From: Erinaceus europaeus
Taxonomy: Eukaryota > Chordata > Mammalia > Eulipotyphla > Erinaceidae
Direction: 5' to 3'
NCBI RefSeq assembly: GCF_950295315.1
Contig: NC_080164.1
Span: 107,965,587-108,029,586 of the forward strand
DNA: 64,000 nucleotides
This document shows positions 40,736-51,704 of this stretch, piece by piece. The first letter of the stretch is position 1. Every line of letters begins with the position of its first letter. Position numbers and translations under genes: made by a program. The notes beneath the pieces are model-generated. The model did no database searches, was not told the origin of the DNA, and saw nothing but the letters and a program-made list of their open reading frames with translations.

Positions 40736-42072
40736 AAAGATAAAGATGAGTATGGGATGATCCCACTCATAAACAGAAGTTGAAAAAAAAGAACAGAGAG
40801 GGAAACTCAAAGCAGGATTTGGCTGAATTTGGAGTAGGGCACCAGAGAAAAATCCCTGGGTTGAGGGTGAGGGTGGATGTTTGGCTTCATGGGGTAGGGA
40901 TGGGGGGTGGATTGGATGAGATACAGTCTTTTGGAGGTGGTAATGGTGCTTATGTACACTCCTATTAACTTGTAGTAATATAGATCACTATTTAATTAAT
41001 ATGAGAGGGGAAAAACTGGTTGAATGAATCAAACATTTTAATGCAGAGACCATTGGTTGAGTCATTGATATGTTGACTCTCTTAAAAGCTTAGACCAGGG
41101 AGAACAGAAGCAACCAGTGGCATAGCTATATACAAATAATGTCAAAGGACTGTAAATTATGGTGATGCTGTGTATGATACAGCAAATCCTAACAAAGGGA
41201 TTTTTCAAAGTTAAACCCACTGCCAAATAATGTGATTATAGCAATAACTATCTATTGCCTTCTTAAGCCCCAAGACAGCAGGAACCTCCCACTTCCTCTA
41301 TAAAGCCTTTATTTCCCCAGTCCTGGAACCTCTAGAGTGGGGCTCACTTTCCTGCATGTCTCTCTCAATTCATACCAAATAATATCACATGTGCTGACCC
41401 CAACCTAATCAACTCAATGAGTACCACCTCAGTATGTTTCACTTCAGACTGTGTCCAGAGTCATCAGGCAGGGAATGTCAACCCTTTGGCCTCATTACTC
41501 AGGTGAGTCCTTTCCTTTCATGGGATTCTCAAATTCCATTCCAGGTGGTTCTTCCTAACAAAGTCCCAAAACCTACATATAGACCAGGTCCCATGAGATA
41601 GAGCATATGTTCACATGTATCCATAAATCAGGGCAAAATATACACCTGAAAGCAAAAGTGGAAGTCCTCTAGGTTTTGTATGTTAACTATCTTTTCAGAC
41701 ACCAGTTTCCAGATGCCAACCAGACTTCTCTGGACAAACAACCCCACCAATTTGTCCTGGAGCTCCGATTCCCCATACCCTCCCCCCACTAGGGAAAGAT
41801 AGAGACAGGCAGGGAGTATGAATTGACCTGTTAATGCCCATGTTTATCAGGAAAGCGATTACAGAAGCCAGACCTTCAACCTTCTGCATCCCACAATGAC
41901 CTTGTATCTATACTCCCAGAGGGTTAAAGAATATGAAAGCTATCAGGGGATGGATGGGATATGGAGTTCTGGTGGTGGGAATTGTGTGGAATTGTACCCC
42001 CTCTTATCCTATGGTTTTGTCAGTGTTTCCTTTTTACAAATTAAACAAAATTAAATTTAAAAAATTTTTAAA
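39684..42072 (+). mobile_element. L1 (long-3'-UTR lineage), 5'-truncated, 2.4 kb
   Basis: It begins in ORF2 ('ccacacctatggacatctaa') and carries the C-terminal ORF2 remnant to about 40735. The 1.3-kb 3' UTR is colinear with that of the full-length L1 at 45.6 kb ('ctattaacttgtagtaatat', 'ctcattactcaggtgagtcc', 'acctgaaagcaaaagtggaa') and ends A-rich at about 42060. This copy confirms that the long 3' UTR belongs to L1. Confidence 0.93.
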
Positions 42073-43176
42073 AAGCATAAATATCAATTTGGCATTTGCA
42101 AGGAAAAACGAACTGAGAGCAAAATGGTCAACTAATAGGTCTGCTTTACTTTGTCATCACAGAAAAACAGTAAAGTGACAAGATACATGGAAATCCTCAC
42201 ATGGAAGTGGGCCTGGAGCTCAGACAAACCTTCACAGTAAAGGACAGAAGCCTAGCATCCAGGCAGTGTGGACAGACAGACACCCTCAATAAAAGTCAGA
42301 AGTCATTCTGTGACACAATAGCCACAGTTGGGAAAAGACCTCTCAGATAATCTTTTCTATGCAAATCCCTATATATTATCAATTTTTTAAGTGAAGAGAG
42401 AAAGTCAGTGGTGTCCATTGTCCTGGGACTTTCAGTGTGACTTGTGATTCAAAACAGAGTCACCTGGAGACCCTCTCCCCAAGACCACCTAATCTTGTTT
42501 GAGGAGATATAACAGCAGGAGGAAGTGCATCCTCTGCCTTCACCATTAACTCTATGGTTGCTAACAGACCTTATCATACAATTTCTTTGCCCAGTTGTCT
42601 AATACTGCTGACTCTGGTACCATGGGCTATCTGAAAACCCCAGGTATCAGTTTAATTGTCCTGACATTCTCCCAAACAATCTTTGCAATTGACCTATGCA
42701 TTATTCTGAATCTAGGCTTCCATCCTACATTAAAACAAACAAAAAGTCTTGAAATAGTTAGATCACACTGCTCCTATTAATCAGAGAAGTCTCATTTCAT
42801 TTCTAATATTGGATCCGTTCCTCTGCAACTTGAGTCCAAATGCAAGTCCATGTCCAAGCTAAAGAACTCAAATAATGTTTCAACCATTTTAGTTATTCAT
42901 GCCGAACGCCACATAGAAGAGCTCTGAAGAAGTACATTGTACAAACGTGCACTCAGTGATTTTAAACATTGCCATAAACATTGTCTAACTTGTACTTGGG
43001 ACTTGCAAATGGAAATCAACTTATCTCTGTAGGTTAAGAAGTAATTAAAGTTCTCTCTCTTTCTCTCACACACACAACTGATTTGAAATAGATATGCTAG
43101 AGAAAGAAGAAAAGAAAGAGATATTAATCTCCTTTAGATTAAAAAAAACTCTCACTTCTCATTGGAAGGATACCCA
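42073..43176. other. Unique block, about 1.1 kb
   Basis: This is the longest repeat-poor stretch of the window. Composition is ordinary and no ORF exceeds about 60-80 codons. 'gattcaaaacagagtcacct' near 42451 could be a hAT-type DNA transposon trace, but I cannot support it. A short (CA)n lies near 43067. Confidence 0.45.
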
Positions 43177-43345
43177 CAAAGCACTATATTAGTCAGGATG
43201 TGCCAGGGAAACAGAGTTACAGAACTTGTGTGTATTCATGCAAGATGTCAGAAAGATGTGTTGGTCAGCTAGGGACCAGACATAGTGGTGGTGCCCAAAG
43301 TTCTGCTTGGTGACAGTATGGTGTTCTGTGCTGAGAGCAGTCTCA
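43177..43345. mobile_element. Possible ancient interspersed repeat
   Basis: 'tattagtcaggatgtgccag' and 'ggaaacagagttacagaact' resemble the widely dispersed mammalian 'ttagtcagggttctccagag' repeat. The family is not assigned. Confidence 0.35.
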
Positions 43346-43370
43346 TGTTTCTCATATTACCATGCCTTTG

Positions 43371-43435
43371 CTTCTTTCTCTTCCTTCCTTCCTTCTTTCT
43401 TTCCTTCCTTCCTTCCTTCCTTCCTTCCTTCCTTC

Positions 43436-43466
<31 letters not shown>

Positions 43467-43491
43467 TTCTTGTATTCCTTCCTTCCTTTCT
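43371..43491. repeat. (TTCC)n/(TTTC)n microsatellite
   Basis: About 120 bases of CTTC then TTTC units. The ERV LTR inserted in its last CTTTCT and duplicated that word. Confidence 0.95.
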
Positions 43492-43842
43492 TGTCGGGCT
43501 GTACTGCAGAGAAGACAGAGAGCAGATCCAGAGCAAAGAGGGAACACAAATCTTTATTCACACGGGCACCTCAGAGTTGGGCGAGAGCTCAGTGGTTTGG
43601 GCCATGTGGAAGAAGCAAAAATGGTCGCCTCCCGGACCACCCTCCCTTGCGTCTAATCACCGAAGTGAAAGGCTGGCAAGAAAACGAGGGATGGAAGGAG
43701 AAGGACTTTATAGGGCAACAACCAGGAGTGACATATTGGGACAGGATTGGTTGAAAAAGGCACTGTGAGAATATCACAGGAAGTGGCAAAGCCTGAGGGG
43801 ACAGCTTGGCAGATGTGGCTGCATCTGCATAATTCCCCAGCA
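43492..43842 (-). mobile_element. Solo LTR, same family as 30325-30807
   Basis: In reverse the 351-base element begins TGCTGGGGAATT and ends CAGCCCGACA. It has TATA-like sequence (complement of ctttata at 43707-43713) and AATAAA (complement at 43553-43558). Segments such as 'cactgaggtgcc'-like U5 and 'aataaagatttgtgttccct' match the 30-kb copy. ctttct lies at 43486-43491 and 43843-43848, a 6-base duplication, though in a repetitive setting. It is about 130 bases shorter in U3. Confidence 0.9.
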
Positions 43843-43899
43843 CTTTCTTTCATTCTCTAGCTGTTTCCTTCTTTCTTTCTTTTCTTTTCTTGTCTTTCT

Positions 43900-44018
43900 T
43901 TTTTCCAGGAGCACCACTCAGCTCTGGCTTAAGGCAGTGCTGGAGACTGAACCTGAGACTCTGGAACCTCTGGCATGAACATTTCTTTACAAAAAATTAT
44001 GCTATCTTTGTGCACCCT
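43900..44018 (-). mobile_element. SINE type C
   Basis: Antisense 'gagcaccactcagctctggc', 'actgaacctgagactctgga' and 'acaaaaaattatgctatctt'. Confidence 0.8.
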
Positions 44019-44054
44019 ACCATTCTCTTCCCTTCCTTTCTCTCTTTCTCTCTT

Positions 44055-44308
44055 CCTTTTCTTGCCATCAGAGTTAACTCTGTGGCTCAGTGCATGCACA
44101 GTGAATCCACTGTTCATGACAGCCACCTTTTCCCCTTTATTTGATAGGGCAGGGAGAAATTGAGAGTGGAGATAGAGAGGAAGAGAAACAAATACTTGCT
44201 CTACTGCTTGTGAAGCTTCCTCCTACAGGTGGGGAGTAGGAGTTCAAACCTGAGTCCTTATACATAATCATATGTGTGTTTAACTGGGGGCACTACAATC
44301 TGCCCCTC
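44055..44308 (-). mobile_element. SINE with 3' module
   Basis: Antisense module 'gccatcagagttaactctgt' and 'cagtgaatccactgttcatg', then 'tttgatagggcagggagaaa', 'ggagttcaaacctgagtcct' and 'ctgggggcactacaatctgc'. Confidence 0.8.
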
Positions 44309-44319
44309 ACTTTTGCTAC

Positions 44320-44545
44320 CAGGAAAAAAGTGGTATCTCATTGTTGTCTTCATATGTATTTATCTATCAGTGACTTGGAGCATTTTTAAAAATTTTGTTT
44401 ATTGGAGGATTAATAATTTACAGTTGACAGTAAAATACCATAGTTTGGGAGACTTCCACAGGCAGGATATGGAGCAGCAGCAAGTGTGTTTCTCTCCTGT
44501 CAAATGTAAAATATTAATTCCCCAAAAAGAAATTAAAAAATAAAA
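44320..44545. mobile_element. L1 fragments in both orientations
   Basis: 44325-44390 is antisense ORF2 ('gtggtatctcattgttgtct', 'atcagtgacttggagcattt'). 44400-44440 is antisense short 3' UTR ('aataatttacagttgacagt'). 44500-44545 reads in sense ('caaatgtaaaatattaattc'). This is probably an old, inverted insertion. Confidence 0.5.
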
Positions 44546-44700
44546 AGACTACAGAAGGGAGGAGAGGACTCCCCTAATACTCAACAAATGCAACTGTGAA
44601 TCTCCATTGCTATTGCCCTCAGAGGCTGGAGCAGCAGGGGGGAGGCCCTGTGCTGACACCAGGGACAGAGAACTAACCAGGAAACTCAGGAGAAGATCTA

Positions 44701-45007
44701 TGTTGTTCATTACGCCACGTCTGCTGCATTGCTTAATGTTGTGGTCTATTTACATAATCATTGTTTTGTTTGAGACCCGCCCTGCCTGCAGGGCATAGGT
44801 TTAATCCCCATTGGTTTAATCCCCACTGGTTCACACTCTTTTTCCACTCTGCCCCCTCTCCTAGTCACTTCCTTTTTTCCACCCTGCCACTTCCTTCCTG
44901 GAAAGTATAAATGCAAATTCTTTTCTGATCAATAAACTTTGTATTGTGTTCCCATTCAGCCATGAGTTCCTGGTTGTCTCTCTCCCACCCAGAAAGGTAG
45001 GCCGGCA
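44701..45007 (+). mobile_element. 5' LTR of a class II-like ERV
   Basis: Ends GCCGGCA at 45007, followed after a 2-base spacer by a primer-binding site. TATA-like tataaat is at 44906-44912 and AATAAA at 44931-44936, so U3, R and U5 can be placed. The start is TG at 44701 or 44738. No matching 3' LTR is present in the window. Confidence 0.75.
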
Positions 45008-45009
45008 TC

Positions 45010-45027
45010 TGGCACCTGAACAGGGAT
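45010..45027 (+). other. Retroviral primer-binding site (tRNA-Lys-like)
   Basis: tggcacctgaacagggat matches 15 of 18 bases of the tRNA-Lys3 type site (tggcgcccgaacagggac). It lies two bases after the LTR end, as expected for a retroviral 5' end. Lysine priming is typical of class II ERVs. Confidence 0.75.
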
Positions 45028-45557
45028 TGGCATATTGGTGCACCAACGTGGGACCTAACCTGCCCATCCCCCAGATAAGTACATGCCACTTGGCTACCTG
45101 TCCTCCATGGATTACCTTTCTGCCTAAGAAGAGGTTTCTCAAACCCTCTACTATTTTTTCAGGAGACAGTTTCTCTGTCTCTGGAACATTTTGCTCTGGG
45201 CCACACCTTGGTTCTTTATGACCAGGATCAAAGAGCTTGGGAGATGCATGGAGATTTCCCCTGGAACTTTCTGGACTCCCTCTCCTGTGTTTCCTGTGGA
45301 GAAGGACGACTCTAACTTGCAGAGCCTTATCCAGTACCTTGGCAGTCCCTAAGACTGGAGACATGTGATTAGTTCTACCCTCCTGATTTGATTCTTTCTT
45401 CTATTGGAAGCCATTTTTAAAAATGGGTGACTGCAGCAATCCCACAAGAACAGTGAGAACTCTAACTGGGATTTTGAGGACTTTTTTGAAGTAGGACGCC
45501 CTCCAGAGACTCATAATGTGACATAGCGGGACTAAATAATCTGGTTCAAAGTGCCTT
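45028..45557 (+). mobile_element. ERV leader remnant, no gag
   Basis: About 530 bases follow the primer-binding site and are probably 5' leader. No gag, pro, pol or env frame is seen. The longest minus-strand frame here (45364-44861) is a chance ORF. The sequence stops at the A-run where the L1 begins. Confidence 0.5.
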
Positions 45558-45577
45558 AAAAAAAAAAAAAAAAAACC

Positions 45578-46200
45578 GAGGGGAGAGGAAGATGGCGGAC
45601 TGAGAAGTCGCTGACAGCGAGCGCTCTGACCGCATCGTCGGCAACGGTAGGATTTTCTGCCTTTAGCAGGCTAGTTAATAAGGGGTGACACCAAAAAGTG
45701 AGTACAATTTAATTTGGGTTAAGAATTAGAGTAAAGGTGACATGGACTAGCGGGGCTCCAGAATTCCCAGGGCGCCGGGCAAGGCGAGTGCGCCGGGCAT
45801 TGTCCTCCGCCCGCCCAGGAAGGCGGCTCCTCTGCTGGTTGCAGAGCGCGGCGGGCAGAGGAACCGGAGAGAGCACTTTAGCTCGGGGGCTTTCTCTTGG
45901 GAGTCTGCAGGGTCCACCACGGCCCTGAGAGCAGATCCAAAGACTTCTTGAGTATAGCTCTCATTGGATCAAAGGAACTAGTTTTCATTTTTGAGAAATC
46001 CTTTAAAAAAGTCTGGAGGGAGAGGTTTCCCGGAAGATGGCGGACTGAGAAGCGGCTAGCCTTTGAGCTCCGGACACATCTCGTGTAAACAATAGGATTT
46101 TCTGCCTTTAGCAGGCCAGCCAATAAGGGGCCATAGCGGTCATACCAAGGATGTGTCTATAACTTAATTTGGGTTAAGAATTAGAATAGGGGAAACAAAT
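45578..46200 (+). promoter_or_regulatory. L1 5' UTR: two tandem promoter-like units
   Basis: Unit 1 starts at about 45578 and unit 2 at about 46015. Each carries AAGATGGCGG followed by ACTGAGAAG (45589-45598 and 46034-46043, 445 bases apart). Both then have 'taggattttctgcctttagc' and 'aatttgggttaagaattaga' in the same order. AAGATGGCGG fits the YY1 core (AAGATGGC) that positions initiation in L1 promoters. The part after the shared segment in unit 1 (45740-45880) is CpG-rich. The layout resembles the tandem monomers of mouse L1 rather than the single human 5' UTR. Confidence 0.8.
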
Positions 46201-46908
46201 TCTTTTTTCTTCCTTTTAATTTTCAAGCATACATCCTTCCCGCCGCCCCCCCCCCCCCCCATAAGCAGTGCCTGGGACCAGCTACTAGCAGGATATCCCA
46301 TACCACCAAACAGGGGTTTTTTTTTTTTTTTTTTTTTAAACTCACTGATACACATTTGGGAAGTTCCTCGCACTGCTCTTTAATTACAACCCTTCTTCTT
46401 ATCTTCTCCCTTTTCTCTCTCTTATCTCTCTCTATGTCTTTTTTTTTATTATTTTATTTATTTATTTATTTTTATCTTGTCATACACTTCTTTCTTCTTT
46501 GCCTTTCTGAATTTGTGAATTACTTTGGGGAAGAAATCTGACCCAGAGTGGACTCTCTATGTGTGTATCTCTGCTCTAGTTCCCTTTACACTCTTGTTAC
46601 CCCTAGAATATACACTGGATAGTAGATTTGCATAACTGTCTATTCTTGCTATCCTCTCTTTCTTTTCTCTTTCTTCACTGGGATTTGGTTACTATTTTTT
46701 CACAGACTGGAGAAATTTTTTGGCTAACTGGTAACGATCAAACTCCTTCAATACTTACTTCAGTTGCTACTGTAATTCCGGAGGTTGGTGAGTGCAGTTG
46801 TCATAAAGGTATTTAGTACAGTGTTACTTGTGCTCAAATCACAACAACTGAGGAACAACAGAGCATTAAAAAAAAAAAGAGAGAGAGAGAAACACATAAA
46901 TAAAAAAA
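46201..46908 (+). promoter_or_regulatory. L1 5' UTR, non-repeated part
   Basis: Joins the promoter units to ORF1. It contains a C-run of 15-16 near 46245-46260, a T-run of about 22 near 46316-46337, an AT-rich (TTTA)n stretch near 46446 and a final (GA)n/A-rich stretch just before the ORF1 ATG. Confidence 0.7.
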
Positions 46909-47824
46909 ATGGGTAGATTAAAAACAAATAAAACTGCTACCCCAATGAATGAAGACAAGAGCCCAGAAGAAACCACAAATCAGTCAGAAGTAACCATAGA
47001 TAAGAAAAGTATGCAAGCAATAATAAACTTATTAATCACAGAAATGAAAACAACATTGGAGGCAAGGAATGGCAGTATTAGGGAAACAACAGTTGAGACC
47101 CCCCAAGGAAAATACTGATTATCTTGAGACAATTAGAGAACTGAAAGCTGAAATAGCTGTAATGAAGAAAGAAGCTGAGGCAAGGGAAAGCAGACTAACA
47201 GAAGCAGAAAACAGAATTAGTCAGACAGAGGATGAGTTAGAGAAAACTAAGAAAGAGGTGAAAGAGCTTAAAAAGAGATTGAGAGACACTGAAAACAACA
47301 ACAGAGACATATGGGATGATCTCAAAAGAAGTAACATTCGTATAATTGGCCTGCCAGAGGAAGAAAGAGAGGAAGGGGAAGCAAACATCCTAGAGGAAAT
47401 AATACAAGAAAATTTCCCAGACCTGAATAACAGAAAGGATATCAAGGTGCAAGAGGCCCAGAGAGTACCAAACAGAATCAACCCAGACCTGAAAACACCA
47501 AGACACATCATAGTCACAATGAGAAGAAGTAAGGATAAAGAAAGGATCCTAAAGGCTGCAAGAGAGAAACAAAAAGTCACATACAGGGGAAAACCCATAA
47601 GACTTTCTGCAGATTTCTCAACTCAAACTCTAAAAGCCAGAAGGGAGTGGCAATATATCTATCGAGCCCTGAATGAAAAAGGGTTTCAACCAAGGATAAT
47701 ATATCCTGCTAGACTTTCATTCAAGCTAGATGGAGGGATCAAAACCTTCTTAGACAAACAACAGTTAAAGGAGGCAACTATCACCAAGCCGGCCCTGAAA
47801 GAGGTACTAAAAGACCTCTTATAA
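46909..47824 (+). pseudogene. L1 ORF1 (RNA-binding chaperone), one frameshift
   Basis: ORF1p coats L1 RNA as a trimer in the cytoplasm and has nucleic-acid chaperone activity. Start ATG 46909 (MGRLKTNKTATPMNEDK). The first frame stops at 47118. The rest is open from before 47069 to 47824. The shift is one extra base, most likely in the C-run at 47099-47104. The product would be about 304 residues, somewhat short for L1. In order: a basic N-terminus, a coiled-coil-like heptad region (about residues 75-135, rich in E/K/L), the RRM with 'SNIRIIGLPEEEREEGE', and a C-terminal domain with 'YPARLSFKLDGGIKTFL'. Overall well kept. Confidence 0.9.
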
Positions 47825-47884
47825 ACAAGAACATCACTATAATACTTGTAATATATCAGAGTAAACAAATCATTTTTTAGAACA

Positions 47885-50800
47885 ATGGCACTACAATACA
47901 TTAAATCCATAATATCACTAAATGTCAATGGCTTAAACTCACCCATCAAAAGGCACAGGGTGGGGGGATGGATCAGAAAACATAACCCAACCATATGCTG
48001 CTTGCAAGAATCCCATCTGTCACAACAAGATAAACACAGACTTAAAGTGAAAGGATGGAAAACTATCATATAGGCTAACGGTCCACAAAAAAGGGCAGGA
48101 ACAGCCATTCTCATCTCAGACACGATAGATTTTAAATTAAATAAAGTAATAAAAGATAGGCAAGGACATTACATAATGATTAGAGGATCAATCAGCCAAG
48201 AAGACTTAACAATTATTAACATCTATGCACCCAAGGAGGGGCCATCTAAATACATTAAACACCTATTGAAAGAATTTCAATAATACATCAATAGTAATAC
48301 AATAATAGTGGGAGACTTCAATACCCCACTCTCACACTTAGACAGATCAACAAAGCAGAGAACCAATAAAGATACAAGAGAATTGAATGAAGAGATTGAC
48401 AGACTAGACCTCTTGGACATTTTCAGACTCCTCCACCCCAAAAAACTGGAATACACCTTCTTTTCAAATCCACACAACACATACTCAAGGATAGACCACA
48501 TGTTAGGCCACAAAGACAGCATCAATAAATTCAAGAGCATTGAAATCATCCCAAGTATCTTCTCAGACCACAGTGGAGTAAAACTAACTTTTAACAACAA
48601 ACGGAAAATTATTAAAAGACATAGAATTTGGAAACTAAACAACATGCTCCTTAAGAACCACTGGGTCAGAGACTCACTCAAACAGGAAATTCAAATGTTC
48701 CTGGAAACTAATGAAAATGAAGACACAACCTATCAAAATATTTGGGACACAACGAAAGCAGTACTGAGAGGGAAACTTATAGCTATACAATCACATATTA
48801 AACACCAAGAAGAAGCCCAAATGAACGACCTTACTACACACCTCAAGGACTTAGAGGAAGAGTAACAAAGGAACCCTAAAGCAACCAGAAGGACAGAAAT
48901 CACTAAAGTTAGAGCAGAAATAAACAACATCGAAAATAAAAGAACCATACAAAAGATCAATGAAGCCAAATGTTGGTTCTTTGAAAGATTAAACAAAATT
49001 GACAAACCCCTAGCCAGACTCACCAAACAAAAAAGAGAGAAGACTCAAATTAATAGAATTGTAAACGATGCAGGAGATATCACAACTGACACCACAGAAA
49101 TCCAGAGAATTCTGCGAAACTTCTATAAAGAACTATATGCCACCAAGCTAGAGAATCTGGAAGAAATGGAACAATTCCTAGAAACCTATGCACTTCCAAA
49201 ACTGAACCAAGAAGAACTACAAAATCTAAATGCACCAATCACAGACAAAGAAATTGAAACCGTTATTAAGAATCTCCCCAACAACAAAAGTCCTGGACCA
49301 GATGGCTTCACAAATGAATTCTACAAGACTTTCAGGAAACAGTTAATACCCATACTTCTTACGCTATTCCATAAGATTGAAGAAACAGGAATACTCCCTT
49401 CCACCTTTTATGAAGCCAACATCACCCTGATACCAAAAAGCTGATAGGGACAGAACAAAAAAGGAAAACTACAGACCAATATCTCTGATGAACATAGATG
49501 CCAAAATATTAAACAAGATCTTGGCCAACCGGATACAGCAACACATCAAAAAGATTGTTCATCATGACCAAGTGGGATTCATCCCAGGAATGCAAGGCTG
49601 GTTCAACATCCGTAAATCAATCAATGTCATTCATCACATCAATAAAAGCAAAGCCAAAAACCACATGATTATCTCAATAGATGCAGAGAAAGCCTTTGAC
49701 AAAATCCAACACCCATTCATGCTCAAAACTCTACAGAAAATGGGAATAGATGGGAAATTCCTCAAGATAGTGGAGTCTATATATAGCAAACCTACAGCCA
49801 ACATCATACTCAATGGAGAGAAGCTGAAAGCATTCCCCCTCAGATCCGGGACTAGACAGGGCTGTCCACTGTCACCGTTACTCTTCAACATAGTATTGGA
49901 AGTTCTTGCCATAGCAATCAGGCAAGAGAAAGAAATCAAAGGGATACAGATTGGAAGGGAAGAATTCAAGCTCTCACTATTTGCAGATGATATGATAGTA
50001 TACATAGAAAGACCTAAAGAATCCAGTAGAAAATTACTGGAAGTTGTTAGGCAATATAGCAAGGTATCAGGCTACAAAATCAATGTACAAAAATCAGTGG
50101 CATTTCTTTATGCAAACACTAAATCTGAAGAAGAAGACATCCAAAAATCACTCCCATTTACTGTTTCAGCAAAATCAATCAAATACCTAGGAATAAAGTT
50201 GACCAAAGAAGTGAAAGACTTGTATACTGAAAACTATGAGTCGCTACTCAAGGAGATAGAAACTGATACCAAGAAATGGAAAGATATCCCATGCTCATGT
50301 ATTGGAAGAATAAATATCGTCAAAATGAATATTCTCCCCAGAGCCAAATACAAATTTAATGCAATACCCATCAAAGTTCCACCAGGCTTCTTTAAGAGAA
50401 TAGAACAAACACTACAATCATTTATCTGGAACCTGAAAACACCTAGAATTGCCAAAACCATCTTAAGGAAAAGAAACAGAAATGGAGGCATCACACTCCC
50501 AGACCTTAAACTATATTATAAAGCCATCATCATCAAAACAGCGTGGTACTGGAACAAAAATAGGCATACAGACCAGTGGAACAGAATTGAAAGCCCAGAA
50601 GTAAATCCCAACACCTATGGGCATCTAATCTTTGATAAGGGGGCCCAAAGGATTAAATGGAAAAAGGAGGCTCTCTTTAACAAATGGTGCTGGGAAAACT
50701 GGGTTGAAACATGCAGAAGAATGAAATTGAACCACTTTATCTCACCAGAAACAAAAATCAACTCCAAATGGATCAAAGACCTAGATGTCAGACCAGAAAC

Positions 50801-51704
50801 AATCAAATACTTAGAGGAAAACATTGGTAAAACACTTTCCCACATACACCTCAAGGACATCTTTGATGAATCAAACCCAATTGCAAGGAAGACCAAAGCA
50901 GAAACAAACCAATGGGACTACATCAAATTGAAAAGCTTCTGCACATCCAAAGAAACTATTAAACAAACAGAGAGACCCCTCACAGAATGGGAGAAGATCT
51001 TCACATGCCAGACATCAGACAAGAAACTAATCACCAAAATATATAAAGAGCTCAGCAAACTTAGCTGCAAAAAAGCAAATGACCCCATCCAAAAATGGGC
51101 AGAGGAAATGAACAAAACATTCACCACAGAGGAGATCCAAAAGCCTAACAAACATATGAAAAACTGCTCACTGATTATCAGAGAAATGCAAATCAAAACA
51201 ACACTAAGATACCACCTCACTCCTGTAAGAATGGCATACATCAAAAAGGACAGCAGCAACAAATGCTGGAGAGGATGTGGGGACAGAGGAACCCTTTTAC
51301 ATTGCTGGTGGGAATGTAAATTGGTCCAGCCTCTGTGGAGAGCAGTCTGGAAAACTCTCAGAAGGCTAGACATGGACCTTCCATATGACCCAATAATTCC
51401 TCTCCTGGGGTTATACCCCAAGGACTCCATAACACCCAACCAAAAAGAGGTGTGTACTCCTATGTTCATAGCAGCACAATTCATAATAGCTAAAACCTGG
51501 AAGCAACCCAGGTGCCCAACACCAGATGAGTGGCTGAGAAAGCTGTGGTATATATACACAATGGAATACAATGCAGCTATCAAGAACAATGAACCCACCT
51601 TCTCTGACCCATCTTGGACAGAGCTAGAAGGAATTATGTTAAGTGAACTAAGTCAGAAAGATAAAGATGAGTATGGGATGATCCCACTCATCAACAGAAG
51701 CTGA
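47885..51704 (+). pseudogene. L1 ORF2 (endonuclease-reverse transcriptase), full length with four lesions
   Basis: ORF2p nicks DNA and reverse-transcribes L1 RNA at the nick. ATG 47885; about 1272 codons, the family's normal size. Lesions: TAG at 48071, TAA near 48281 and TAA at 48863, plus a one-base gain in the A-run near 49435-49440. From 49488 to 51704 it is open for 738 codons. Endonuclease: 'SLNVNGLNSPIKR', 'CCLQESHL', 'VGDFNTPLSHLD', 'RIDHMLGHKDSINKF' and 'SDHSGVKLTF', so the catalytic Asn/Glu/Asp/His signature is present. Reverse transcriptase: '[15 protein letters not shown]', '[15 protein letters not shown]' and FADDM at 49980-49994. Cys-rich C-terminus: '[18 protein letters not shown]'. 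Three stops lie in or just after the endonuclease half, so no active protein is made. Confidence 0.95.

Noticed and set aside
43285..43768. Overlapping open frames of 120-150 codons rich in Phe, Ser, Leu and Pro
   Set aside because: They read through the TTCC/TTTC microsatellite and the LTR. All three frames are open because of composition, so no gene.
44861..45364. 167-codon minus-strand frame near the ERV LTR
   Set aside because: It runs antisense across LTR, primer-binding site and leader, which are explained as non-coding retroviral 5' end.
45578..46908. CpG-rich stretch as promoter of a host gene
   Set aside because: It is followed directly by L1 ORF1 and is internally repeated, so it is the L1 promoter region.
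50918..51598. 226-codon minus-strand frame
   Set aside because: It is the antisense shadow of L1 ORF2. The sense strand carries the conserved motifs. The frames at 47221-47598, 48277-48681, 49634-50062, 40098-40585 and 59242-59661 are rejected for the same reason.
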